From contig JANJUA010000424.1 in assembly GCA_024710825.1 (NCBI GenBank), positions 1 through 13,859 of the forward strand: a stretch of DNA of 13,859 bases. Direction: 5' to 3'. The stretch comes from Solirubrobacteraceae bacterium (lineage in GTDB: Bacteria; Actinomycetota; Thermoleophilia; Solirubrobacterales; Solirubrobacteraceae). The translations under genes and the position numbers were made by a program. Below the pieces are notes generated by a model. It was not told where the DNA came from and did not search any database. It saw only the letters and a program-made list of their open reading frames with translations. This document shows, piece after piece, positions 6,240 through 12,738 of the stretch; positions within the stretch are counted from its first letter, which is position 1, and every line of letters begins with the position of its first letter.

Positions 6240-6682
6240 GCCGCAAGCTCCCGCCGCAGGCGCGCGAGCGCGGTGCGGTAGCCGTCGGGTCCCTCGCCGC
6301 TGACGGTCGCGACGCACAGCTCGGAGACGACGGAGCGGCGGCGCCACTCCTCGCGCCGCGAGACGTCGGACAGGTGCACCTCGACCGTGGGCAGCGCCGC
6401 TATCTCGAGCGCGTCGCGGATCGCCCACGAGTAGTGCGTCCAGGCGCCCGGGTTGAGCACGATCCCGTCGGTGATGCCCTCGAGCGAGTGGAGGTGCTCG
6501 ACGAACTCGCCCTCGTGGTTGGTCTGGAAGAAGCGCACGGTCAGTCCCAGCTCCTGAGCGTAGGTGGAGATGCGCCGCTCGAGCGCATCGAAGGTCAGGC
6601 CCCCGTAGTGGCCGGGGTCGCGGCGCCCGAGCTGGTCGAGGTTGACGCCGTGCATCACCTCGACGCGGTTGTGCGCGCTCAT
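6236..6682 (-). CDS. aroQ: 3-dehydroquinate dehydratase, type II
   Basis: 148 residues, the usual type II length. It dehydrates 3-dehydroquinate to 3-dehydroshikimate, step 3 of the shikimate pathway. Residues matching the family active site are all present: Asn14, Arg21 and Tyr26 in HGVNLDQLGRRDPGHYG, Asn77 and His83 in LNPGAWTH, His103 and Ser105 in EVHLSD, and Arg114. Two departures from the classical motifs are visible: G-V-N for the near-invariant G-P-N, and S-D for S-N at 105-106. The ATG overlaps the aroKB stop (ATGA), CAGGAG stands 8 nt upstream, and the stop overlaps the pepP start. The large upstream open frame within aroKB is a shadow. Confidence 0.93.
   Translation of the reverse strand: MSAHNRVEVMHGVNLDQLGRRDPGHYGGLTFDALERRISTYAQELGLTVRFFQTNHEGEFVEHLHSLEGITDGIVLNPGAWTHYSWAIRDALEIAALPTVEVHLSDVSRREEWRRRSVVSELCVATVSGEGPDGYRTALARLRRELAA
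6248..6252 (-). promoter_or_regulatory. Shine-Dalgarno GGGAG for pepP
   Basis: GGGAG on the minus strand, 8 nt before the pepP ATG and inside the aroQ coding end. It supports ATG 6239 as the true start. Confidence 0.55.
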
Positions 6683-8208
6683 GGCGCCAGCTCCTGGACG
6701 GCGGCGCGGATCGCGGCCGCCTCGACCGCCTGGCCGTGGCGCACGTCGCCGGGCGCGGAGACCAGGACGAACGGCACGTCGTCGCCGACGCGCTTCTTGT
6801 CGCGCGCCAGCAGCGCCGCGACGCCGTCCAGGTCGGGCGGGGCCGCGAGCGCGGTCGGCAGCCCGGCCGCCTCCAGCAGCTCGCGGACCTGCCCGCGCAG
6901 CGCGTCCTGGCCCGAGAGCCGGAGCGCGGCGAGCAGCCCGAGGCCGACCGCCTCGCCGTGGCGCAGGGCGCCGTAGCCGGCGGCGGCCTCCAGCGCGTGG
7001 CCGACCGTGTGGCCGAGGTTCAGCACCTGGCGCCGCCCGCCGTCGCGCTCGTCGCTCGCCACGACGCCGAGCTTGGTGCGGGCGCAGGCGAGCACCGTCT
7101 CCTCGTCGTCGAAGTGCCCGGCGGCGACCCGCTCCCACAGCGACCCGCCCGCGATCAGCGCCGTCTTGACGACCTCGGCGCGGCCCGCGGCCAGCTCCTC
7201 GGGCGGCAGCGTCTCGAGCATCCCCACGTCGACGAGCACGCCCACCGGCTGGTGGTAGGCGCCGACGTAGTTCTTGCCCTCGGGCAGGTCCACCCCCGTC
7301 TTGCCGCCGTAGGCGGAGTCGACCTGGGCGACGAGCGTCGTCGGGACCTGCACGACGGGCACGCCGCGCTGGTAGGTGGCGGCGCAGAAGCCCGCCAGGT
7401 CGCCGACGACGCCGCCGCCGAGCGCCACGACGTGGTCGCCGCGGCGAGCGCCGGCCAGGGCCAGCTCGCGCTGCACGCGCTCGACCGTGGCGAGCGTCTT
7501 GTTCTCCTCGCCGGGCGCGATAGCGATCGTGGCCTCCACCTGCGCGACGCGCTCGCCGTGGCGGGCGAGCACCGTCTCGTCGCTGACCAGGAAGCGGCGG
7601 CCCGGGGCGGGCCACGGGTCGGCCTCCAGCGCTCGGCGGCCGACGAGCACCGGGTAGCTGCCGGAGCGCGCCGACGCCCACAGCAGCCGCACGCCGTCGG
7701 GCAGCCGCAGCAGCCACGGCAGCGCGCGTCGCGCCGCGCCGCGCTCGCTGCCCGGCACCACCGCGTCGGCCAGCGCCCGGTAGGTCGGCTCGCGACCCTC
7801 GTAGAGCGCGTCGAACGCCGCCCGGTCGCGGGCCAGGGGGCGGCCGCGGCCGCTCGCGCGCGACCATGCGGTGTCGAGGTCGACGTCGACGAGCACCGTG
7901 GTGTGCCGGGCGAGCGCGGCGCGCGTCGCCTCCGACCGGAGAGCGCCGCCGCCGAGCGAGACGACATCCCCGGCCCCCACCCGGCCGAGCACCTCGACGC
8001 AGACGCGCTCCTCCTCCTCGCGGAAGCGGGCCTCGCCGTGGCGGGCGAACGCCTCCTCGACGGTGCAGCCGAGGCGCTGCTCGACGATGCGGTCCGTGTC
8101 GATCGCGCGGACGTCCAGCCGCTGGGCGACCTCCCGGGCCGCCGACGACTTGCCGGCGCCCATGAAGCCGATGAAGACCAGTGCGCCGCCTAGGCGCTGC
8201 GCCGCCAT
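6679..8208 (-). CDS. aroKB: Fused shikimate kinase / 3-dehydroquinate synthase
   Basis: 509 residues joining two enzymes in one frame. Residues 1-~170 are shikimate kinase (step 5): Walker A GFMGAGKSS (14-22), substrate loop DTD (37-39), Arg61 in RFREE, GGG (87-89), lid Arg123 in GRPLA and Arg139 in REPTY. Residues ~180-509 are 3-dehydroquinate synthase (step 2): NAD segment LGGGVVGDLAGFCAATYQRG (263-282), TTLVAQVDSAYGGKTGVD (290-307), and Zn ligands Glu345 (RAEVVK), His400 (NLGHT) and His417 (RHGEA). Both halves look complete, with no stop or frameshift at the junction. The start ATG lies inside aroC (19-nt overlap) with GAGGAG 8 nt upstream. The two activities are not consecutive, so the fusion gives coordinated dosage rather than channelling. 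Confidence 0.95.
   Translation of the reverse strand: MAAQRLGGALVFIGFMGAGKSSAAREVAQRLDVRAIDTDRIVEQRLGCTVEEAFARHGEARFREEEERVCVEVLGRVGAGDVVSLGGGALRSEATRAALARHTTVLVDVDLDTAWSRASGRGRPLARDRAAFDALYEGREPTYRALADAVVPGSERGAARRALPWLLRLPDGVRLLWASARSGSYPVLVGRRALEADPWPAPGRRFLVSDETVLARHGERVAQVEATIAIAPGEENKTLATVERVQRELALAGARRGDHVVALGGGVVGDLAGFCAATYQRGVPVVQVPTTLVAQVDSAYGGKTGVDLPEGKNYVGAYHQPVGVLVDVGMLETLPPEELAAGRAEVVKTALIAGGSLWERVAAGHFDDEETVLACARTKLGVVASDERDGGRRQVLNLGHTVGHALEAAAGYGALRHGEAVGLGLLAALRLSGQDALRGQVRELLEAAGLPTALAAPPDLDGVAALLARDKKRVGDDVPFVLVSAPGDVRHGQAVEAAAIRAAVQELAP
6691..6696 (-). promoter_or_regulatory. Shine-Dalgarno CAGGAG for aroQ
   Basis: CAGGAG on the minus strand, 8 nt before the aroQ ATG, within the last codons of aroKB. 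It fixes the aroQ start. Confidence 0.6.
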
Positions 8209-9359
8209 CCGATCCGCTCCTCGTATGCGGAGACGGACGCGCGCACGTCGTCGATGTGATCGCCGCCGAACTTGCGCCGGTAGGCGTCGGCGAGCACGAA
8301 CGCGACCATCGCCTCGGCGACGACGCCGCCGGCGGGGACGACCGACGAGTCGGTGCGCTCGCGCAGGGCCTGCGCCGGCTCCCGCGTCGAGATGTCGACC
8401 GAGCGCAGCGGCTTGGTGAGCGTCGGCAGCGGCTTCATCGCGCCGCGGAGGATGAGCGGCTCGCCCGTGGTCATCCCGCCCTCGAGGCCGCCCGCGTGGT
8501 TGGTCTCGCGGTAGAAGCCGCGCTCCTCGGAGTAGAAGATCTCGTCGTGCGCGCCGGAGCCGGGCGTCCCGGCGAGCGCGAAGCCGTCGCCCAGCTCGGC
8601 GCCCTTGACCGACTGGATCGAGCAGACCGCGCCGGTGAGCCGCCCGTCGAGGCGCTCGTCCCACGAGACGTGGGAGCCGAGCCCCGGCGTGAGGCCGAAC
8701 ACGCGGATCTCGAAGACGCCGCCGATCGACTCGTTGGCCTTGCGCTGGGCGTTGATGTGCTCGACCATCGCCCGGGAGGCCTCCGGGTCCAGGCAGCGGA
8801 CCTTGTCCTCATCGACGCCGTCGAAGTCCTCGGGGCGCTCGGGCCGCGCGCTCGAGCGCACCGGGCCGATCTGCACGACGTGGCTGCGCACCTGGACGCC
8901 GAGCACCGCGAGGAACGCCTTCGCCAGCCCGCCCCCGGCGACGCGCGCCGCCGTCTCGCGGGCGCTGGCGCGCTCGAGGATGTTGCGGACGTCCGAGTGG
9001 CCGAACTTCCACACGCCGACCAGGTCGGCGTGGCCGGGCCGCGGGAGGTGGACCTCGCCCACCTCGGCCTCGACCGGCCACGGGCTCATCCGCTCCTCCC
9101 AGTTGGCGTAGTCGCGGTTGGCGATCTGCAGCGCGATCGGCCCGCCCATCGTGCGGCCGTGACGGACGCCCGCGGTGACCTCGGCGGTGTCCTTCTCGAT
9201 CTTCATGCGCCCGCCGCGGCCGTGGCCGAGCTGGCGGCGCGCCATGTCGGCGTTCAGCGCGTCGCGGTCCAGCTCGAGGCCCGCGGGAAGCCCCTGGACG
9301 ATCGTCGTCAGGCCGGGGCCGTGCGACTCGCCGGCGGTGATGAGGCGCAGGACGGTCAT
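8190..9359 (-). CDS. aroC: Chorismate synthase
   Basis: 389 residues, typical length. It converts 5-enolpyruvylshikimate 3-phosphate to chorismate using reduced FMN, the last step of the shared aromatic pathway. Signature segments are visible: AGESHGPGLTTIVQGLPAG near the N-terminus, RRQLGHGRGGRMKIEKD, the GKFGHSD-equivalent VWKFGHSDVRNILERASARET, GVFEIRVFGLTPGLGSHVSWDERLD, ETNHAGGLEGGMTTGEP and a C-terminal RTDSSVVPAGGVVAEAMVAFVLADA. The two histidines important for catalysis in the family fit the GESHG and ASARET regions. The ATG overlaps the stop of the upstream zinc-finger gene (ATGA), and the last codons overlap aroKB by 19 nt. The open frame extending to 9725 covers the zinc-finger gene in another frame and is not coding. 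Confidence 0.96.
   Translation of the reverse strand: MTVLRLITAGESHGPGLTTIVQGLPAGLELDRDALNADMARRQLGHGRGGRMKIEKDTAEVTAGVRHGRTMGGPIALQIANRDYANWEERMSPWPVEAEVGEVHLPRPGHADLVGVWKFGHSDVRNILERASARETAARVAGGGLAKAFLAVLGVQVRSHVVQIGPVRSSARPERPEDFDGVDEDKVRCLDPEASRAMVEHINAQRKANESIGGVFEIRVFGLTPGLGSHVSWDERLDGRLTGAVCSIQSVKGAELGDGFALAGTPGSGAHDEIFYSEERGFYRETNHAGGLEGGMTTGEPLILRGAMKPLPTLTKPLRSVDISTREPAQALRERTDSSVVPAGGVVAEAMVAFVLADAYRRKFGGDHIDDVRASVSAYEERIGWRRSA
8217..8222 (-). promoter_or_regulatory. Shine-Dalgarno GAGGAG for aroKB
   Basis: GAGGAG on the minus strand, 8 nt before the aroKB ATG and embedded in the aroC end, where it encodes part of YEERIG. It is the strongest ribosome binding site in the window and decides the aroKB start. 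Confidence 0.65.
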
Positions 9360-9562
9360 GCCGCCTCGTCCGGCGGCTCGTCGTCGGGGCGGCGGCCCTG
9401 GCTGAAGGCCTGGGCGTCGTGCTCGGGGCCCAGCCGGCGGCCCCGGCCCTCGCACCACGGGCAGACGAGCTCCTTGGGCGATCCGCCCAGGTTGGAGATC
9501 ACCTTGCCGGTCCCCCGGCAGGCGGAGCAGGGCACGTCGGGTGGGGTCTCGTCTGCGGCCAT
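9356..9562 (-). CDS. Small CxxCxGxG zinc-finger protein leading the aro operon
   Basis: 68 residues. Two DnaJ-type zinc knuckles: Cys12 and Cys15 in CSACRGTGK, and Cys34 and Cys37 in CPWCEGRGR, 18 residues apart, which is the right geometry for one four-Cys zinc site. The rest is acidic and disordered-looking (RRPDDEPPDEAA). Full DnaJ has four knuckles plus a J-domain; here only one finger pair remains, so it may bind protein or nucleic acid or be a structural accessory. It is the first gene of the aro operon, its ATG follows a TACTCT box by 11 nt, and its stop overlaps the aroC start (ATGA). Function unknown. Confidence 0.75.
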   Translation of the reverse strand: MAADETPPDVPCSACRGTGKVISNLGGSPKELVCPWCEGRGRRLGPEHDAQAFSQGRRPDDEPPDEAA

Positions 9563-9573
9563 CGTCGCGGCCG

Positions 9574-9579
9574 AGAGTA
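9574..9579 (-). promoter_or_regulatory. Putative -10 box (TACTCT) of the aro operon
   Basis: TACTCT on the minus strand ends 11 nt before the ATG at 9562. It shares its TA with the opposing TACCTT of gluQ, so both promoters lie in one 10-bp element in a 27-nt spacer. No -35 is evident on this side. Confidence 0.45.
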
Positions 9580-9583
9580 CCTT
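9578..9583 (+). promoter_or_regulatory. Putative -10 box (TACCTT) of the gluQ-rnd operon
   Basis: TACCTT ends 6 nt before the ATG at 9590, so the initiating nucleotide would be at or next to the start codon A. This is a typical leaderless layout. It overlaps the divergent aro-operon box by two bases. Confidence 0.45.
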
Positions 9584-9589
9584 GGCGCG

Positions 9590-10492
9590 ATGTCGGCGCG
9601 CGTGACGGTCGCCTCTCCCCCGGGCCGCGACGGCCGCTACGCCCCGTCCCCGTCGGGCCCCCTGCACCTGGGCAACCTCCGCACCGCGCTGCTGGCCTGG
9701 CTGTTCGCGCGCTCGGCGGGAGCACGATTCCTGGTGCGGATCGACGACCTCGACCGCGACCGCTCGCGACGCGAGCACGAGGCGCGCCAGCTCGCCGACC
9801 TCGCCGCGATCGGCCTCGACTGGGACGGGCCGGTCGTGCGCCAGTCCGAGCGCGGCGCGCTGTACGAGGCGGCGCTCGCCCGGCTCGACACCTACCCGTG
9901 CTACTGCACCAGGGCCGAGATCCGCGAGGCGGCGAGCGCCCCGCACGGGACGCCGAGCCGCTATCCGGGGACCTGCCGCGAGCTGACGCGCGCCCAGCGC
10001 GCCGAGCGCGAGGCGACGGGGCGGGCGCCGGCGCTGCGGCTGCGGGCCGGAGGGGCGCGCGTCGCGTTCGACGACCGGGTGCTGGGCCGCCACGAGGGCT
10101 ACGTCGACGACGTCGTGGTGCGCCGCAACGACGGGACGCCCGCCTACAACCTGGCGGTCGTCGTCGACGACGCCGACCAGGGGATCGGCGAGGTCGTCCG
10201 CGGCGCGGACCTGCTCGACGCCACGCCGAGCCAGCTCCACCTGGCGCGGGCGCTGGGCCTGCCGGAGCCGGCGTACGCGCACGTCCCCCTGGTCCTGGGA
10301 GGCGACGGAGCGCGGCTGGCCAAGCGCCACGGCGCGGTCACGCTCGCCGACCGGCCGGAGCCGCCCGGAGAAGTGCGCGCGAAGCTCCTAGCATCTGTAG
10401 GGCTGCCCGGCACTCTCGAGGAGGCGCTGGCGGCGCTCGACCCGGGCGCCCTGCCGACCGAGCCGACCGTGCTGGACGAGCCCAACCCATGA
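9590..10492 (+). CDS. gluQ: Glutamyl-queuosine tRNA(Asp) synthetase (GluQRS)
   Basis: 300 residues, the length of GluQRS and far short of a full glutamyl-tRNA synthetase (about 470+), because the anticodon-binding domain is missing. GRYAPSPSGPLHLGNLRTAL (13-32) is the HIGH-type ATP site, RIDDLD (50-55) follows, and RLAKRHG (242-248) replaces KMSKS. CYC at 104-106 with Tyr125 and Cys129 gives the C-x-C...Y-xxx-C zinc site diagnostic of GluQRS. The enzyme activates glutamate and attaches it to queuosine at position 34 of tRNA-Asp. No queuosine biosynthesis gene is in the window. The stop overlaps the next ATG (ATGA). The ATG is chosen because it begins the family N-terminus and lies 6 nt after a promoter-like box. 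Confidence 0.92.
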   Translation: MSARVTVASPPGRDGRYAPSPSGPLHLGNLRTALLAWLFARSAGARFLVRIDDLDRDRSRREHEARQLADLAAIGLDWDGPVVRQSERGALYEAALARLDTYPCYCTRAEIREAASAPHGTPSRYPGTCRELTRAQRAEREATGRAPALRLRAGGARVAFDDRVLGRHEGYVDDVVVRRNDGTPAYNLAVVVDDADQGIGEVVRGADLLDATPSQLHLARALGLPEPAYAHVPLVLGGDGARLAKRHGAVTLADRPEPPGEVRAKLLASVGLPGTLEEALAALDPGALPTEPTVLDEPNP

Positions 10493-10779
10493 ACCTGCTC
10501 CTCCGATTCATCCGCCTGTGGCTGCCGATCGTCGTCGTCGGGGTCGGCGTGCTGCTCTGGGCGGTCGACCCCAGCGTCGCGCGAGCGGAGGGCTCGGCGC
10601 ACATCATCGGCGCCGGCCTCGCCATCTGGATCCTCAACTTCCTGTTCCGCATCGGCATGACCGGCGACGTCGACCGCCGCGAGGAGGACGACGCCCGGGC
10701 GTTCTTCGACCGCCACGGGCACTGGCCCGACGAGCCGCCGCCGCCCTCCCGCGCGGCGCGCGGGCGCCGGGTCGCCTGA
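10489..10779 (+). CDS. Two-helix membrane protein (hypothetical)
   Basis: 96 residues. Hydrophobic helices lie at about 5-25 (LRFIRLWLPIVVVGVGVLLWA) and 37-55 (AHIIGAGLAIWILNFLFRI), joined by a short loop. A charged cytoplasmic-looking tail follows: REEDDARAFFDRHGHWPDE, then Pro/Arg-rich. RHGHWPDE-type tails are familiar in small actinobacterial membrane proteins, but no function is known to me. It is coupled to gluQ by ATGA and ends 3 nt before rnd. The two-helix hairpin predicts both termini on the same side. Substantial hydrophobic content and operon position make it a convincing gene. Confidence 0.75.
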   Translation: MNLLLRFIRLWLPIVVVGVGVLLWAVDPSVARAEGSAHIIGAGLAIWILNFLFRIGMTGDVDRREEDDARAFFDRHGHWPDEPPPPSRAARGRRVA

Positions 10780-10782
10780 TCG

Positions 10783-11988
10783 ATGTCCGCCGTCTCCGAG
10801 TCACCGATCCACGGCTCCGAGCTGCCCGCGCTCGCCGACCAGGCGCGCGCCGGAGCACGGCTGGCGATCGACACGGAGTTCATGGGCGAGGGCCGCTACC
10901 GCACCCTCCTGTGCCTGGTGCAGGTCGCCGTCCCCGACGCCGCCGGCGAGAACGGCGTGCGCATCGAGGTCGTCGACCCGCTCGACGAGCGCGTCGACCC
11001 CGCGCCGCTGGCGGCCATGCTCGCCGACCCCGCGGTCGAGGTCGTCATGCACGCGGCGCGCCAGGACGTCGCGCTGCTGAGGCGCGTGTGGCGGACCGAG
11101 ATCACGAACCTGTTCGACACGCAGGTCGCCGCGGGCTTCGCCGGCCTGCGCGCCCAGGCGGGCTACGAGTCGCTGCTCGGCGAGGTCCTCGGCGTGCGGC
11201 TGCCGAAGACGGCCAGCTACACGAAGTGGGACCGCCGGCCGCTCAGCGGCGAGCAGATCGGCTACGCCCGCGAGGACGTGCTGCACCTCTTCGCGCTCGC
11301 CGACGCGCTTCAGGACCGGCTGCGCGAGCACGGCCGGCTGGAGTGGGCGCGCGAGGAGTGCCGGGCGCTGGAGATGATCTCCGACGAGCGCGACCTCGAC
11401 ACGATCTTCGACCGGCTGCCGCGCATCTCCGGCCTCGACGCGCGATCGCGGGCGGTGGCGCGCGAGCTGGTCGAGTGGCGCGAGTCGCTGGCCGCCAACC
11501 AGGACCGGCCGGTGCAGAGCGTGCTGGCGGACGCGGCGCTGGTCGAGCTCGCCAAGCGCAAGCCGGACTCGCGGCGGGCGCTGGAGAACATCCGCGGCAT
11601 CAACCCGGGCAACCTGCGGCGGCGGGGCGACGACATCCTCGAGGCGATCGTCCGCGGCCTCGATCGCGAGCCGGTGCCCTTCGAGGGCGAGCGGCGCCCG
11701 GCGACGCATCCGGGCGACGGACCGCTGATCGCGCTGTCGGAGTCGCTCGTGCGCTCACGGGTGGCGGAGGCCGAGCTCGCCTACGAGCTCGTGGCGTCGC
11801 GGGCGGACCTGCAGGCGGTGGTCAGCGCGGTGCGCGGCGGCGGAGAGGCGGACGTGCGGACGCTGCGCGGCTGGCGGCGCGAGCTGGTCGGCGAGGAGCT
11901 GCTCGCCCTGCTGCGCGGCGCGCGGGTGCTCGCGGTGACCGGTCCGGGGCTGCGGGTCTCGGTGACCTCAGCCGTCGGCGGCGGCTAG
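10783..11988 (+). CDS. rnd: Ribonuclease D (3'-5' exoribonuclease)
   Basis: 401 residues. The DEDDy exonuclease domain occupies about 1-185: Asp30 and Glu32 in IDTEFM, Asp95 in HAARQD, and Tyr161 with Asp165 in YAREDV are the metal ligands and catalytic tyrosine. An HRDC region follows at about 225-300 (LVEWRESLAANQDRPVQSVLADAALVELAKRKP), and a second helical region completes the usual RNase D layout. It trims the 3' ends of tRNA precursors and other small RNAs. The start is 3 nt after the membrane-protein gene. The last 21 nt run antisense into the end of aroE. Operon partner gluQ also acts on tRNA. Confidence 0.93.
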   Translation: MSAVSESPIHGSELPALADQARAGARLAIDTEFMGEGRYRTLLCLVQVAVPDAAGENGVRIEVVDPLDERVDPAPLAAMLADPAVEVVMHAARQDVALLRRVWRTEITNLFDTQVAAGFAGLRAQAGYESLLGEVLGVRLPKTASYTKWDRRPLSGEQIGYAREDVLHLFALADALQDRLREHGRLEWAREECRALEMISDERDLDTIFDRLPRISGLDARSRAVARELVEWRESLAANQDRPVQSVLADAALVELAKRKPDSRRALENIRGINPGNLRRRGDDILEAIVRGLDREPVPFEGERRPATHPGDGPLIALSESLVRSRVAEAELAYELVASRADLQAVVSAVRGGGEADVRTLRGWRRELVGEELLALLRGARVLAVTGPGLRVSVTSAVGGG

Positions 11989-12738
11989 ACGCATCGCGTC
12001 CAGCGGCGCCTCGCGACCCGTCCAGATCTCCAGCGAGCGCGCTCCCTGGCGCACGAGGATCTCCAGGCCGTCGACGGTCGGCAGGCCGGCGGCCCGGGCG
12101 GCGTTGGCGAGCGCGGTGCCGCCGGGGCGGTAGACGAGGTCGACGACCGTGCCGTAGGGCTTCAGGTCGGCGACGGGGGTCGCCTCGGGGTCCTGGAGGC
12201 CGACGGTGGTGCAGTTGACGAGGATGTCGGCGGCCGTGGGGCCGTCGACCGCGGTGACGCCGAGATCGTCCGCGAGGGCGTGGGCGCGCGCGGCGGTCCG
12301 GTTGTGGACGGCGACCCGCGCGCCGGCTCGGCTGAGCGCGTGGGCGGCGGCGCGGGCGCTGCCTCCGGCGCCGAGGACGAGCGCGGTGCGGCCGCCGGGC
12401 GGCTCGGGGAGTGCGTCGAGGAGGCCCGGTGCGTCGGTGTTGTCGGCGTGGATCGTGCCGTGCGGGCCGAAGGTGAGGGTGTTGGCGGCGCCGATGGCGC
12501 GGGCGTCGTCGGATGCGCTGTCGGCGAGGGCGAGCGCCGCCTCCTTGTGCGGGACGGTGACGTTCGCGCCGGCGAAGCCGGCGGCCGGCAGCGCGCGGAC
12601 GGTCTCGGCGAACGCCTCGGGCGGCACCGGGAGGCGCTGGTAGCGCCAGCCCACGAGGCCGAGCGCGGCGAACGCGGCCGTGTGCATCGCCGGGGAGCGG
12701 CTGTGCGCGACGGGCCAGCCGAGGACGCCCAGCCTCAT
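11968..12738 (-). CDS. aroE: Shikimate dehydrogenase
   Basis: 256 residues. It reduces 3-dehydroshikimate to shikimate with NADPH (step 4). The substrate domain has GWPVAHSRSPAMH (8-19) with the shikimate-binding serines, catalytic Lys65 in NVTVPHKEA and Asp102 in ADNTDAPG. The Rossmann domain has GAGGSARA (123-130) and NRTAAR (146-151), whose Arg favours NADPH, and the C-terminal LVYRPGGTAL and DGLEILVRQGARS segments close the fold. The ATG overlaps the mltG stop (ATGA), so it is coupled to mltG. Its stop lies 18 nt inside the convergent rnd gene. Confidence 0.95.
   Translation of the reverse strand: MRLGVLGWPVAHSRSPAMHTAAFAALGLVGWRYQRLPVPPEAFAETVRALPAAGFAGANVTVPHKEAALALADSASDDARAIGAANTLTFGPHGTIHADNTDAPGLLDALPEPPGGRTALVLGAGGSARAAAHALSRAGARVAVHNRTAARAHALADDLGVTAVDGPTAADILVNCTTVGLQDPEATPVADLKPYGTVVDLVYRPGGTALANAARAAGLPTVDGLEILVRQGARSLEIWTGREAPLDAMRLAAADG

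Noticed and set aside
6736..8193. Plus-strand open frame opposite aroKB
   Set aside because: Exact antisense shadow of a highly conserved gene, with no recognisable protein features.
8181..9605. Plus-strand open frame opposite aroC
   Set aside because: His/Asp/Arg-rich shadow of aroC codons on the other strand; no motif.
9590..10492. Full-length glutamyl-tRNA synthetase (gltX)
   Set aside because: Too short at 300 residues, lacks the anticodon domain, and has the GluQRS zinc motif.
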